64,000 nt of DNA, taken from positions 56,367,747 through 56,431,746 of the forward strand of contig CM075765.1 in assembly GCA_037974665.1 (NCBI GenBank). Direction: 5' to 3'. Position 1 is the first letter of the stretch. Each line of letters begins with the position of its first letter. The notes under the pieces were generated by a model, which was not told the origin of the DNA, did no database searches, and was given only the letters and a program-made list of their open reading frames with translations. Of the stretch, positions 46,069 to 59,500 are shown piece after piece. The position numbers and the translations under genes were made by a program. This DNA comes from Ehretia macrophylla. Its lineage: Eukaryota > Streptophyta > Magnoliopsida > Boraginales > Ehretiaceae.

Positions 46069-47270
46069 CTCGAGTTGAGAATTCTCGTCACCCCTTTTCA
46101 TTCACGATTTTATGTTATAGATTCATCATCGGTTCTTCCCCTCGATCCTTTTATCTTGGACATCTCAATGTTCATGCAATGCATTCTTTTCGATCTTGTA
46201 CCTAGCAAGAAAACGGATGCGCGTTAGTGCAAAGTCCTTCATTCCCTTTGCTTGTTCGATGCACTATGAACAGACGCTTTGTCAGTTAATTATAGTGTTA
46301 TAACTATATAAATATATACAATAGTCTCGCAAGCAACAATCGGAGTAGATTTTGCTCTTTCTTTAGTTTATGGAAGTCCTTGTTCCCTTTCTTACTGGCA
46401 ATAGAGGGGGAGAAAGGCTAAGAGATGGCATAGTAGAAGGCCTATCCGTCGACGTTGAATATTCGTTATAGATAATCGATGTCCTTCGCTTCATCTGCAG
46501 TAATCGGTGTAATAAAGCAATGGAAGATGAGCATATAAGTCAAGCTATAACATTAATGTAAAAGACTTAGATCAAGCTAGGAGAAGTGCTTTCAGACCCG
46601 TTCGCTTAGCAAATCTCTAATTAGTCTTCTCAGGTGTCGGCCATAGTCCAAGAAGTCACTTTTTCCCTTTTTCTAGCAACAAGAAGTAGGGATTCGACAC
46701 TTTTAATAATATAGATAAATCACACGGATTCAAGCTATATCAAAGAAGACTTATAGTTGATATGGGACTAAGGTGAAAAGACAAAGGAATATGGTAGAAG
46801 GAGTACAACAAGCAATAAAAGGAATGCAGGCCTTGGTAAGCGTAAAGGGGCTAGAAAGAGAAGTCTTGGTCAGTAGGTAGAATAGGGGGTTTAAAGAAAA
46901 CTACTAAAGGTGTGCATAAGCCCTACATACTGTGTATGTTAGACTTTCCCTCTAGCTGAGCTTCGCTATGAACTTATAGGTTGCAATTTTCATATAACGA
47001 ATTACTTGTACGGTGAAACCTGTATCCCAATTGTTAAGTCAACCATAAGAAAATTGGTACACATGAATGACTTTAATTTAATACTTTCCCTTGAAACTCT
47101 ACAATAATAAGTTTAATCGATCGGTTTGAGGTCTATGCTCTGTCTACATTCATCTTTGTCTTTTCAATAAAAAATGGATATTTTCTTCCGGTCTTTCCAT
47201 CCGTCCATGGCTATTTTATTTTCAATCTTGCCTTCGCCCTTTTGTTAGTAGCTCTTCGATCAACCCAGGT
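46069..47270. other. Mitochondrial-like sequence upstream of atp9
   Basis: 1.2 kb with no recognised gene. AT-rich stretch ATTATAGTGTTATAACTATATAAATATATAC-like near 46290-46325 could be part of the atp9 5' region. It ends at TTTGG, the TSD of the next element. Confidence 0.45.
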
Positions 47271-47275
47271 TTTGG
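47271..47275. repeat. Left TSD (TTTGG) of the family C element
   Basis: TTTGG precedes TGTGAGACCCC at 47276 and recurs at 53876-53880 after GGGACGTGACA. Confidence 0.95.
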
Positions 47276-49353
47276 TGTGAGACCCCATATTTTGCTTTAT
47301 CTCGTTTTGCGTGCTTTACCTTGTTTTGCGTGAATTGACCTATTTATGTGCTATATGACTTAGAATGTGCTAAATATGTGATTAATACTCTTAATACATG
47401 CTAAGTGTGCATTCATGAAATTTTCATAAAAAACAGAATCAAAAATTTTATCGCCGGTTTTGGTGAATAGTATTTTTGAACACCTGTCCACTAAAATTTT
47501 TACATGGGTGTTTTAAATATTTTAAAACCTAGTCCTCGCGTATTAATAGACCCTTGTTTGATTAAAACGGATTTGGAATCGGTTTTGAAATTTTAAAGAT
47601 TTTTACAGTTTCTTTTGCATGAAAACAATTTTTGAGCCGACTCGGGTGAAACTGTTTTAAAGTAACACTCTTTGTCACCTAAAATATAATGTCTAGAATT
47701 AGTTTAAGTGTTAAATTAATAGTTGAGCAAAAAATAGTAATTAAATGAATTAAAAGACTAGAAAATAGAATTAAAAGACTAAAAAAATCAACTTTGACTA
47801 TTTTTAATATGTTGACCTTAGCTTATATGCATCAACACACAAAAAACACAACACAACACACACTCAAATTTCACACACATGGCTGAGACCCAAAGAGAGA
47901 AAAACCAAGCCTTTTCTTCAAGGTTTAAAAACAATCTTTCATAGAAAAACCTAGTTTTTATTCGCAGATTTTTGGTCTGAGTTGGATTCCGCTTGTCGGT
48001 CACGCATTGCACGTATATCTAGGCTTATATCGCATCAAAGGTGAGAGAAAAATTCTACTCAAAAGTCATTTTTTATGTTTTTGATCATAATTGCATTTTG
48101 AACCATTAGAATGTTAATTTGAAGTTATATTATTCCCCAGTTCATGCTAAGGATTGTTTATATGTATTACTTCGAGATTTGAACTATTGTAGGGAAATTA
48201 TTTATTTTCGGGTATTAAAAGTTGATTAATTAGCCATTTGAAGATTATCTTGAGTTGTTGTGGTTAGAATTGATTGCCGTCAATTTCTAAAAGTTTGTTA
48301 ATTACGTGGTAATGCCGTTATAATGCCAAATTTTTGATTGCGATGTTTGGGTGAAAATTCAAAAATTTTAGCCTAGGTGCATTGAGGTTTTAGGGTTGTT
48401 GGGCTTGATTTTGATGTGTCTTGGTTGGTTTCCAAGAGCGTTAATGTAGTTGATTGAATGGGTGAGTGTTAGAAACTGATTTGGAGTGATTTGGATTAGT
48501 AGAATGTAAGATATGATTATTTGAAGTTAGGTTGTCTTCCTTTAAATTGTTGAATTGAGCCTTTAGATGATTGGGTGGTGTTTGAGTGATTGAATTGTGA
48601 GTTGTTGATGGTTAGACTAGGGTTAGATTATGTGTTTAATGCATGTTAAGTTGGATGGCCTACTTTGTCACCTAACTTAGTTGTTTGCTGTTTAATTGAT
48701 TACTTGATGATTATATTGATGATTATTGATGATTATTGATGATTATTGATTGATGAACCGGGAGATAGGCAATTCTGCTAGATTGTCCTCCTGTGGATGA
48801 TGTTTATTATTATTACTGAGTCTTGGTATGTGTGTGCCACCTCTCGGGCAGCATCGAGTTGTCAAGTTGATAACGGCATGACTACTAGAGACTACCCCCA
48901 GCTCGCATGACGGATGTGTCATGGAGGGAAGGGCTAGTGAGGTACCTCGGGTGTGTGAGTAATGGGGAGTTACAAGAAGAATGGTTGAGATTGTAATGGC
49001 GTTTGGAGCTACACCAAATAGAGTATCTTTTATTGATTGGTCATTATAATTATGTGTTTATATTGTTATTGATGTTTTATTGCGTGTTTACTGCTCAAAG
49101 GATCATTTACAAGGAGTATAGTAAATACTGTTAGAGATCTATCGGATCCTCACTGAGCTTGTTTTATATAATCTCACTCTCTATTATTGCATGCATACAG
49201 GTGTCCTTGAGCAAGATTATGGGTACGTGCCTCCAGAAGGGGAAAATGTGTCTTATGTGGATGAGTCTTATGTGCAGGAATCTTTGCCATGAGATTGTTT
49301 ATAGTTATTGTAATATGATGTATTGTAAGACCGACCTTAGTATAAAGACTTAC
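47276..49353 (+). repeat. Truncated 5' LTR of the family C element
   Basis: Aligns with 51494 to about 53542 and stops after TATAAAGACTTA, where the intact LTR goes on with TGTATAATGG. A short repeat region (GATTATTGAT units, about 48706-48755) varies between copies. It contains the mini-frame VLEQDYGYVPPEGENV.. at 49202-49291. Confidence 0.9.
49202..49291 (+). other. Mini-reading frame in family C LTR, copy 1
   Basis: After CATGCATACAG at 49200 (next base G at 49201) the frame reads VLEQDYGYVPPEGENVSYVD, ESYVQESLP and TGA. Equivalent frames lie at 53392-53481 and about 56000-56098; the last has three additional codons, an in-frame change. Confidence 0.45.
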
Positions 49354-49369
49354 GGGTACGTGCCTCCAG
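49354..49369 (+). repeat. 16-bp filler at the deletion junction, copy of 49221-49236
   Basis: GGGTACGTGCCTCCAG sits exactly between the end of the truncated LTR and the RT remnant. The identical 16-mer is present 133 bases upstream inside the LTR (49221-49236). The intact LTR has nothing like it at this position, so it was added at the break. Confidence 0.75.
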
Positions 49370-51470
49370 TTCGTGGTGATCTTTACCGTAAGTTTGCCAA
49401 GGACTTTTCGAAGATTGCCGGGCCACTTTCTAAGTTAACTTAGAAACAGACTAGCTTTGTTTGGGATGAGAAATGTGATAGTGGGTTTCAGGAGTTGAAA
49501 AAGAGGTTGACTACTACTCCAGTACTTGTTCTACCAGAGGGGACCGATAATATGGTCATTTACAGCGATGCATCCAAGGAGGGCCTAGGATGTGTTCTTA
49601 TGCAGAATGGTCGGGTTATTGCCTATGCTTCTAGGAAGTTGAAGCCTTATGAGTTGAACTATCCGACTCATGATCTTGAGTTGGCAACTGTTGTTTTCGC
49701 ATTGAAAAAATGGTATCATTATCTGTGGGGCAGTAAGTTCGAGATTTTCACTAATCATAAGAGTTTAAGTATTTATTCTCACAGAAGGAGTTGAATATGC
49801 GTCAGCGGAGATGGATAGAACTTCTTGGAGATTATAATTATTCTATCAGTTATCTGCCTGGGAAGGCAAATGTGGTGGCAGACGTTCTTAGCCGTAAGGT
49901 GAGTATTTCTTGTTTGGTTGTCAAGAAGTAGGAGGTTCTTGAGGAATTCACTTATTGGAGACCGGAGTTGACTCAGGTTGGGGTGATGTGTTCACATCTC
50001 CGTATTTAGCATTTTTTGTTGTCTCAGATCAGAGAAGCTCAACAACTTGATTCAAAACTTCAAAAGATCAAGGATCAGATTACGGATGATCAGTCTGACT
50101 TCAAATTACCTGAGGATGGTATTCTTCAGTTTCGGAACAGGGTTTGTGTTCTCGATGAACCGGGTTTGAGGAGAGGTATTCTAGAAGAGGCTCATAATTC
50201 TAAGTACACTATTTATCCCGGTGGAAACAAGATGTATCAGGACTTGAAGCAACATTACTGGTGGAATAATATGAAGAGAGAAGTTGTTCAGTTCGTTTCT
50301 AGATGTTTGACTTGTCAACGAGTGAAAGTCGAGCATCAATGACTTGCAGGTTTGCTTCAGCCGTTGGCCATACCACAGTGGAAATGGGAGCATATTACGA
50401 TGGACTTTGTCACTGGTTTGCCAAGAACACCGAGAGGTAATGATGTAGTTTGGGTTGCCGTGGATCGTTTGACGAAGACAACTCACTTTATTTCGATGCG
50501 GATGGGATATGAAGTTACAAAGTTGACGGATCTTTATTTGGATCAGATTGTTAGACTTCACAGGATTCCATCTAGTATCGTTTCAGATTGAGATCCTCGA
50601 TTTACTTCTCGTTTGTGGGATAAACTTCAGGAGACTTTGGGTACTCAGCTGAATTTCAGTACAGTATATCATCCACAGACCGATGATCAGTCTAAGAGGA
50701 CTATTCAAATTCTGGAGGATATGCTTAGAGCTTGTGTTCTGGACTTCGGGAAGAACTAAGAGAAACATCTACCCCTTGCTGAGTTTGCCTATAACAATAG
50801 TTATCAAGCTACTATTGGGATGGCACCTTTTGCAGCTCTTTACGGTCGTAAGTGTCGTTCACCTTTGTATTGGGATAAAGTAGGGGAGATGAAGACTATT
50901 GATCTGACTATTATGCCAGAACTTGTAGAGAAGATTGAGAATGTTCAGTTGATCAGGCAGAGAATGGTTACGGTGCAGAGCAGATTCAAGAGTTATGCTG
51001 ATAAGCGTTGTCAGGAATTGGAGTTTGCAGTTGGGGATCGGGTTTTCTTGAGATTGTCTCCTTGTAAGGGGTTTGCTCGTTATGGTAAATGTGGTAAGTT
51101 GAGTCTGAGGTTTGTAAGGCCGTTTGAGATTACTGGCAGAGTGGGAAAGTTGGCATATCAATTGGATTTACTGGAGAATTTCTCTAATGTCCACGATGTA
51201 TTTCACGTGTCTAATTTGCGAAAATATAATCCGGATCCTTCTCATATTCTTGAGCCAGAGCCGTTACAGCTTCGTGAGAATCTGACTTATGATGAGCGGT
51301 CAATTCGTATTCTTAATTAGATGGAACGAGAGTTGAGGTCGAAGAAGATTCCGATGGTCAAGGTGTTGTAGAAGTATCACGGTATTGAGGAAGCTACTTG
51401 GGAGAGGCGAGATCAGATGCAGCAGTAGTACCCAGATCTTTTTCGTTCAGCAAGTAAGAATTTTGGGACT
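49370..51470 (+). pseudogene. Family C pol remnant: RT end, RNase H, integrase, chromodomain
   Basis: Starts in the RT end (YRKFAKDFSKIAGPLSKLT), stop at 49441-49443, then RNase H ([38 protein letters not shown] with the usual TDHKS Asp changed to Asn), frameshift near 49775, integrase zinc domain (HNSKYTIYPGGNKMYQDLKQ, CLTCQRVKVEHQ), core with MDFVTGLP, SD-stop-DPRF and TDDQSKRT, where the catalytic Glu of SERT is Lys. The C-terminal domain (50820-51320) reads LIRQRMVTVQSRFKSYAD and HDVFHVSNLRKYNPDPSH; the chromodomain (51280-51420) has RELRSKKIPMVKVL and EEATWE. At least seven stops. Dead copy; no gag, protease or RT active site. Confidence 0.92.
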
Positions 51471-51480
51471 AAATTTCTTG

Positions 51481-51493
51481 AAGGGGGGAAGAA
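51481..51493 (+). other. Polypurine tract of the family C element
   Basis: AAGGGGGGAAGAA ends one base before the 3' LTR start TGTGAGACC (51494). It primes plus-strand DNA in LTR elements. LARD PPTs on the minus strand are the same type. Confidence 0.9.
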
Positions 51494-53875
51494 TGTGAGA
51501 CCCCATATTTCGTTTTATCTCGATTTGCGTGCTTTACCTCATTTTGCGTGAATTGACCTGTTTATGTGCTATATGACTTATAATGTGCTAAATAAGTGAT
51601 TAATACTCCTAATACATGCTAAGTGTGCATTCATGAAATTTTCATAAAAAACGGAATCATAAATTTTATCGCCAGTTTTGGTAAATAGTATTTTTGAACA
51701 CCTGTCCGCTAAAATTTTTACAGGGATGTTTTAAACATTTTAAAACCTAGTCCTCGGGTATTAATATACCCGTGTTTGATTAAAATGGATTTGGAATCAG
51801 TTTTGGAATTTTAAAGAGTTTTACACTTTCTTTTGCAAGAAAGTGAGTTTTGAGCTGAATCGGGTGAAACTGTTTTAAAGTAACACACTTTGTCACCAAT
51901 TTGAGCAACAAATAGTCATTAAATGAATTAAAAGACTAGAAAATAGAATTAAAAGACTAATAAAATAAACTTTGACCATTTTTAATAAGTTTGAACTTAG
52001 CTTATATGCATCAACACACACAAAACACAACACAAAACACACTCAAATTTCACACACATGGCCGAGAGCCATAGAGAGAAAAACCAAGCTTTTTCTTCAA
52101 GTTTTCAAAGCAATTTTTCATAGAAAAATCTAGTTTTTGTCCGTAGAATTTCGTGCCGAGTTGGATTCCGCTTGTTGGGCACGCATTGCATGCATATTTA
52201 GGCTTATATCGCATCAAAGGTGAGAGACAAATTCTAGATCTCAAAAGTCATTTTTTATGTTTTTGCTCGTAATTGCAATTTGAACCGTTAGAATGTTAAT
52301 TTGAAGTTATATTATTGCTCAGTGCATGTTAAGGATCATTTATGTGTATTATTATGAGATTTGAACCATTGTAGCGAAATTATTTATTTTCTGGTATTAA
52401 AAATTGATTAATTAGCCATTTGAGGATTATCTTGAGTTGTTGTTGTTGGAATTGATTGCCGTCAATTTCTAAAAGTTTGTTAATTACGTGGTAACGCCGT
52501 TATAGTGCTGAATTTTCGATTGCGATGTTTGGGTGAAAATCCAGAAATTTCAGCCTAGGTGCATTGAGGTTTTAAGGTTGTTGGGCTTGATTTTGATGTG
52601 TCTTGGTTGGTTTCCAAGAGGTCAAATGTAGTTGATTGAATGGGTGAGTGTTAGAAACTGGTTTGGAGTTGTTTGGATTAGTAGAATGTAAGATATGATT
52701 ATTTGAATTTAGGTTGTCTTCCTTTAAATCGTTGAATTGAGCCTTTAGATGATTGGGTGGTGTTTGAGTGATTGAATTGTGAGTTGTTGATGGTTAGACT
52801 AGGGTTAGATTACGTGTTTAATGCACGTTAAGTTGGATGGCCTACTTTGTCATCTAACTTAGTTGTTTGTTGTTTAGGTGATTACTTGATGATTATATTG
52901 ATGGTAATTGATAATTATTGATGATTATTGATTGATGATTGATGAACCGGGAGATAGGCAATTCTGCTAGATTGTCCTCCTGTGAATGATGTTTATTATT
53001 ATTGCTGAGTCTTGGTATGTGTGTGCCACCTCTCGGGCATCATCGGGTTGTCGGGTTGATAATGGTATGACTACCAGAAACTACTCCCAGCTCGCATGAC
53101 GGAGGTTTCATGGAGGGAGGGGCTAGTGAGGTACCTTGGGTGCGTGAGTAATGGGGAGTTACAAGAAGAATGGTTGAGATCGTGATGGCGTTCGGAGCTA
53201 CACCAACTAGAGTATCCTTTATTGATTGGTCATTATAGTTATTTGTTTATATTGTTATTGATGTTTTATTGCGTGTTTACTGCTCAAAGGATCATTTCCA
53301 ATGAGTATAGTAAATATTTTTAGAGATCTATCGGATCCTTACTTACCTTGTTTTATATAAGCTCACTCTCTATTATTGCATTCATACAGGTGTCCTTGAG
53401 CAAGATTACGGGTACGTGCCTCCAGAAGGGGAAAATGTGCCTTACGTGGATGAGTCTTATGTGCAAGAGTCTTTGCCATGAGATTTTTTATAGTTATTGT
53501 AATATGATGTATTGTAAAACCTACCTTAATATAAAGACTTATGTATAATGGTTTAGTAGTCTTCTTTTGACCTTGTTTAGATTACTAAATTGGTTTATAG
53601 TCTATTTTGATATGTATGTTAAAGTTAAGGTATTATGTTGGAACAGAGGCGTATAACTATGAATGGATCGTCTAAAAATGATTATTATATAATATGGTTA
53701 TGTTGTATGTTGTTAATGATATTGAGGAATTGATTGTTGTTTGGTTGAGGAGTTTGATTGTATGGTGTTTCTAGATGTTGGTTTAGAGCCTCGGTGTCTT
53801 AATTACTATTGTTATACTGCCGAAATTCCGTTGCGTCCTGACTGATTATAGGTGGGGTCGAGTTGGGACGTGACA
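51494..53875 (+). repeat. 3' LTR of the family C element (2382 bp)
   Basis: Starts TGTGAGACCCCATATTTCG, ends GAGTTGGGACGTGACA, then TSD TTTGG. Its mini-frame is at 53392-53481 (VLEQDYGYVPPEGENVPYVD, ESYVQESLP, TGA). Shares the block GAGTCTTGGTATGTGTGTGC (about 53007) with the solo copy at 54042-56497. Confidence 0.95.
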
Positions 53876-53880
53876 TTTGG

Positions 53881-54036
53881 TCTCAGAAGCCATGTTTTCT
53901 AATCCAAAAGGTCACTTTCATGGCTTGAATGGGTCGAAAGTAGGACCTTTCAATCAAAAGGATTGTTTTTTGGGCTTGATTTGGAAGCGTGGTTTTCCAC
54001 TCTATTTTCAACTATATATAGGAGTGGGGCTGGAGA
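53881..54036. other. Short mitochondrial-like block between two family C LTRs
   Basis: Together with 54037-54041 (TSD) this 161-base piece is what remains of the host sequence between two insertions. No gene recognised; assigned to the NUMT because both neighbours are. Confidence 0.4.
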
Positions 54037-54041
54037 ATCTC
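54037..54041. repeat. Left TSD (ATCTC) of the family C solo LTR
   Basis: ATCTC precedes TGTGAAACCCC at 54042 and recurs at 56498-56502. Confidence 0.95.
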
Positions 54042-56497
54042 TGTGAAACCCCACTTTCTTGCTTATCTCGTTTTACGTGTTTTACCTCGTTTTGCGTGCA
54101 TATGATCTGTTTATGTGCTATAGGACCTAGAAAGTTATAATTTTGATTTCAATACTCCTAATACGTGCTAAATGTGCATTCATGAAATTTTCATAAAAAA
54201 CGGAGTCAGAAATTTTATCGTCGATTTTCAGTGAATAGTGTTTTCGAAACACGTCCGCTATAATTTTGAAACTGGTCTTTTTAACCCTTCTAGACCTAGT
54301 CCACGGACTTTAATAGACCTGTGTTTGATGAAAACGGTTTTAAAATCGGCTTAAGAATTTATTAGGGTTTTTACACCGACTTTTGCGAAAATCGAGTTTT
54401 AAGCCGACTCGGGTGAAATTTTTGAAATGTAAAACTTCTTGTCACCTAAAAATAATCCACTTGAGATATCTTGGGGGTTGCATAATTATTTTTAACTTGG
54501 TGATCACTAAAATGCAATTAAAGTCATTAAAAACACAAAAATACCTATTAAAATAACTTTGACTTTAATTAAATAATTGACCTTATAAGCTAATGTCCTC
54601 AACACACACTCACACAACACAAAAACACCATCACACACACACACATTGCCGTGAGGTTGAGGAGAGAAAAGAGAAGAGAAAAACTTAAGCTTTCAATCCA
54701 ATTTTTCAAAGAAAAACCTAGTTTTTGTCCGTGAAACTTCGCACCGACTTGGATTCTGCTTGTTGGGCACGCATAGCACGCATTCCTAGGCTTATATCGC
54801 ATCTAAGGTGAGAGAAAAATTCTAGATCTCAAAATGTCATTTTTGTGTTTTTGCGTATAAATGAAGATTGAACCGTTAGAATTGAAATCTGATGATAGAT
54901 TATTGCTCCTTGCATGCTAGGGATCATTATATACTAATACTACGAGTTTCTGTCGGATATAGCATAATTTTTATTTTCCGGGTATTTAATTTTGATTAAA
55001 ATGTTCAAAGTTGATTTAATTGAGTTGCGTTGCTCGAAATCGATTGCCGTCGATTTCTAAATACTTGATAATTACGTGTTAGCGCTGTTGTAATGCCGAA
55101 TTTTCGATTACATTGTTTGTGTGAAAATCCGGAAAATCCAGCCATGACGTCATAGGGTTTTAGGGTTATCGGGCATGTTTTGGAGGTGTTATGGTGGATT
55201 TCCGAGAGGGCTAATGTAGTAGGTTGAATGGGTGAGTGATAGGAACTGATTTGGCAATGTTTGGATTAGTAGATTGTAAGTTATGAATTTTAGAAGTTTA
55301 GGTTGTCATTCTTTAATTTCTTGAACGATGCCTTAGATGGTTGGGTAGTATTCGAGTGATGAATGGTGAGTCGTTGTTGAGTAATTTAGGGTTTAATTAT
55401 GTATATTATGCATGTCCGGTTAGATGGCCTACTTTGTCATCTAACTACGTTGTTTGTTGTTTAATTTAATATTGATGTTATATTGATGTTATATTGATGT
55501 TATATTGATGTTATTGATTGATTATTAATGAATGCGGGAATCGGGCACTCTTGTTGCTGATCTCCCAATTGATTGATTGATATATGCTTGCATGATGATT
55601 GATGAATATGGAGTCTTGGTATGTGTGTGCCACCTCTCGGGCAGCGTCGGGCTGTCGGGTTGATAACGGCATGACTGCCATAGACTACCCCCAGCTCGCA
55701 TGACGGAGATGTCATGGAGGGAAGGGGTTAGTGAGGTACCTCGGGTGCGTGAGTAATGGGGAGTTATAAGAAGAACGGTTGAGATCGTGATGGCGTTTGG
55801 AGCTACACCAAATAGAGTATCCTTATTGATTGGTTATATAGTTATGTGATGATAGCTTTATTTATGTTATTATTGTTGTTGTGTGTTTACTTGCTCAAAG
55901 GACTAAATCCAAGGAGCGTAGTGAATACTGTCGAGATCTATCGGATCCTCACTGGGCTTATGTATATAAGCTCACTCTCTATTAATGCATGTTTCAGGTG
56001 TACTTTCACAAGATTACGGGTACGTGCCTCCTGAAGAGGAGAATGTGGAAAACGTGCCTTTCGTGGATGAGTCATATGTCCCTGAGTCTTATCCATGATT
56101 CTTTGTTGTTAAACGTTATGTATATTAGCTTAATAGACTTTTACATGCTTTACGGTTCTTAGTGTAATAGTTGTTGAAAAGATGATGATCCAAACGATGT
56201 TAATTTAGTGGCTTTCTTTTGTCTATGTTTAAATTGTAGTTGTGTCTCAACTTACTTTTGAAATGTATGATAAAGTTGAGGTATTGTATGTCATGTTGGA
56301 ACGGAGGCGTATAACGAGGATGTTTTATCGTATAATATGGTGGTGTTGTATGTTGTTGTTTGTATTGAGGAATTACTGGATGTATGATGTTTAATGAGGT
56401 TGGTTTAGAACCTCGGAAATCTGTTTACTGTCGTTATGCCGCCGAAATTCCGTTGCGTCCTGACTGATCGTAGGTGGGGTCGAGTTGGGGCGTAACA
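54042..56497 (+). repeat. Family C solo LTR (2456 bp)
   Basis: Starts TGTGAAACCCCACTTTC and ends GTCGAGTTGGGGCGTAACA, flanked by ATCTC. It is more diverged from the LTRs of the 47276-53875 element than those are from each other. It has a different simple-repeat tract (ATTGATGTTAT units, about 55471-55515) in place of GATTATTGAT. The mini-frame VLSQDYGYVPPEEENVENVP, then FVDESYVPESYP and TGA, lies at about 56000-56098. Confidence 0.95.
55471..55515. repeat. 11-bp minisatellite in the family C LTR
   Basis: ATTGATGTTAT is repeated about four times in tandem. The equivalent site in the other two LTRs has GATTATTGAT-type repeats (48706-48755, 52885-52935), so the site is repeat-prone. Confidence 0.8.
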
Positions 56498-56502
56498 ATC
56501 TC

Positions 56503-59500
56503 CCTCCCTGGCTAGGCTAACTACGTTTTCTTGTTTGAAATTCCATGTCTGGTTTTCATTGGTATTTGTTTTTAGCTTACCTACAACATTTTTTTCTTTT
56601 TAGTTCTTCCCCCGCCCACTCGAGCTGTCTGAGGTCGATGGTGTATCCGGTAAGCTCCTTCAATATTCATCTCCAAAGCCCGGTCAGATGCTTTAATCCT
56701 TCATTCATATTCCGTCTCAATATCTTCTTTTTTCATGTCCATATTGCGGCTCGAATGTTTTACTAGTCTTCCCCTCCCATTTGAGAAATGGGCGGTCTCC
56801 CCTAGACCTTATTCATTCTAAGCTCTCATAGCATTCGTCTTTCTCCCTTCTCTGCTGCAGATATATATTTTTTCCCTCCCTTTATAAAGATCTTGGTTTT
56901 CTGGTTTTTTGTTTGGTCAGGGGGTACTGTGGAGAAAGAATTTTGGAAACCAAACATGTAATAAGCGGAAATCAATACACATGAAAGGAATTGTACACGA
57001 GTTTGGTAAAGCATTCACCTTTCGGTTGTACATCGACCTGTCGGGAAACTAACTAGAAAGTCTCCCGCAAGCGCCCTTCTAAGGTCGGCATTTGGCTTTG
57101 GCCTTGCTTGTTCGGTTTTGGCTTATTCTTTTTTTTAATATGTTTCTTGCCATGTCTGCGCCGTCTGCTGGTATAACATAGATATCTTCTCTAGCAATAG
57201 CCAAGTTTACGATAAAAGAATAGGACAAAGGTATATACTCAAAGTCTGAAGTCGAGGTAGCAAGACAATATGAAGTTGTTACACGAGCAAGCTAAGTCTA
57301 TTAGAGTTCATTTAGTTGAGCCTTTAACAGCCATGTGAAAGAAATATCTTGAGCGTACAAGTGGAACATGAACATGCTCAAAATAGGCTTTTTTCTACTT
57401 CTTATATCTTATAGTTATAGTAGCTCCACAGAATCCGCCCTTTAGCTATCATCTCCCTTCAAGATTCAATTGAATTGAGTTAGTGACTCCGTCCCCTATT
57501 AGATATGAATAGTTATTTTGTGTCCAGTCATCGTCTGTTCATATTTAACTCAAAGAACTTGACTTTCACTTCTAGTTTTGTTAGCATAAAGTGCCAGCTA
57601 GGCCAGCCATTAGTTCCATTGCTTTCCCAAGAAGTGAAGTAGCAAACCCTCCCTCTGAATGAGCAGAAGTGGAATGCAACTCAAACAAAGTTATAGGATC
57701 GGATCGAGCAATGAGGTCCCTTGATGAATGAAAATGAACTAAAACAGAGAAAAAAGGAAAGCCCGTTGGAAGCAAAGTAGCAGCTCAACCAGAAGGAAAA
57801 TCATCACATGAGCTCAAGGCCATAGCGAGCCAGCTATTAACTATGATCCGTATTTACGAGTAAGCAGTGAAATCAGAGGCTTAAAAGGTGCCAACCATTA
57901 GTTCTACTGCTTTTCCAAGAAGGATAGGAGATGGATCAGACTCTTCAGTGGCAAAGAATGCGATCAAAGGACCCTATGAATACTACTAGCTGTGGTTGTG
58001 GCCAAGAAGCAAGCAGGGAAAGAGCTGTCCTTTTTTAAAGGAATTTAGTTAGGGAGATAACCTATATTCCATGAATCAATAAAGCAAACTAAAAGTCTGG
58101 CTGCGCGAGAGGCCAATATGACTATCTATATCAGTTCTTCACCTTTGAACATCCTTTTGATATAAAAGATTTGATCATCTCTCTTTTTAACAATTGCTCA
58201 GGAAGGAACCTTAAAACCCAACAGTTGAGTACCGATAAGAGGCTATCCGGGCGAAGGTCTTCTTTCGATGCATTCTGAATTTGAAGACTGAATGCTCGGT
58301 ATGACATCCAGTAGAAACTCAAGGATGGATTGAACAACAGCTCTTAGGGAAGCTAAGGATCTCTATCATTGGTTCATTAGAAGCCATCAAGCACGAAAGC
58401 AGGAAGGAGTATGCTAGTGAGTCCTAAGCGAAGGAAAGAAGGACATGAGAGGCATAGAGAGGACTCAAGGACAAGACACGACTCAGACCCTGGCAATTTG
58501 ATCTTCATTGGCCTTGCTGTCCGCAGATTGGTTACTCTCCTTTGAAGGTGAAGCCCGTTTGAAGGCAATTCATGGTATCCAGGATCAGACATCGAAAGGG
58601 AAGACGAGGTTTAAAACTCTATTAGGAAAGTGGGCCCCCTACTGGTAGTGATACCCCGATCTCATGGATGAAGGCTAACATTTTCTATTAGAATAGAGGG
58701 ATGTGCAGATCAATTCCACTTTTTTCTTTGCCATCTAGAGATAGTTTGCCGTGAGTTAGGATAAGGAGTTGGAAGAGAATGCCAGTATATCAGTTCATCT
58801 TCATCAAAGGCCAAGGGCCAAGAGAAGCTCAATTGAAAAGAAAAACATATATGCTATTGATTGATTTTGTCAGTCGAGATCAAAGAATTAAGGGATTTAT
58901 CCCCGCACTTGAATGAAAAGCTGATTCACCTATCTTTTCTACGATATTTGTTGAAGTTACCAGAAAAGGAGAACTTGAAAGAGCTTTCTTTTGACCAGAC
59001 TTGATTGTGTGAAAACAGTTCCCCTGATTCAGCTTTGACTAGCCAGACGCATTCGTTAGCGAAAACCAGGACTAGACTACTCTAGAGAAAGGCAGAGGGA
59101 TGGTGAACAACATTAATTGCTATCAGCCTTTATTATATTATTGTTACACTTCTTTCTATTATAGGATACGTAATCGACTTTCATTGCCCAACTAAAAGCA
59201 CTATTTCTTATGACACAAACAATCACAAAGCCATGAGTTCAGTTCACACTATGACTGGAAGGGAGGAGTGGAAGAGCTTGACCTGAAGTAAAGTACTCTG
59301 ATAGCACTGGCCTTGTTTAAGCTTCGATCAAAGCAATCAGGTAGGGTGGCTGTGCGCCTTGAAGGGATAAGGCAATGAGTGAACCTGATGGAACTCAGGT
59401 TTATTCAATCCGAGTCCATAACTTATTTCGTAATAGAATAGCACTTTGACCCCAAAGAAAGAAGTTTGCTCTTCCATTTCTTAGAAGGAGTGCTCCTATG

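Larger units (their letters stand above)
47276..53875 (+). mobile_element. Family C Ty3/gypsy (Tekay-type) element with large internal deletion
   Basis: Plus-strand element bounded by TG...CA LTR ends and TSD TTTGG. The 3' LTR (51494-53875) is 2382 bp. The 5' LTR (47276 to about 49353) lacks its last ~330 bases, and the deletion continues through PBS, gag, protease and most RT; coding starts in the last part of RT. RNase H, integrase and chromodomain follow with stops. PPT AAGGGGGGAAGAA (51481-51493) abuts the 3' LTR. The chromodomain and PPT place it near Tekay, but the LTR is a separate family from that at 5222-7500. Confidence 0.93.

Noticed and set aside
48706..48755. Possible CRISPR-like array (GATTATTGAT units)
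   Set aside because: Units are about 10 bp, directly adjacent without spacers, and lie in an LTR: a microsatellite-like tract.
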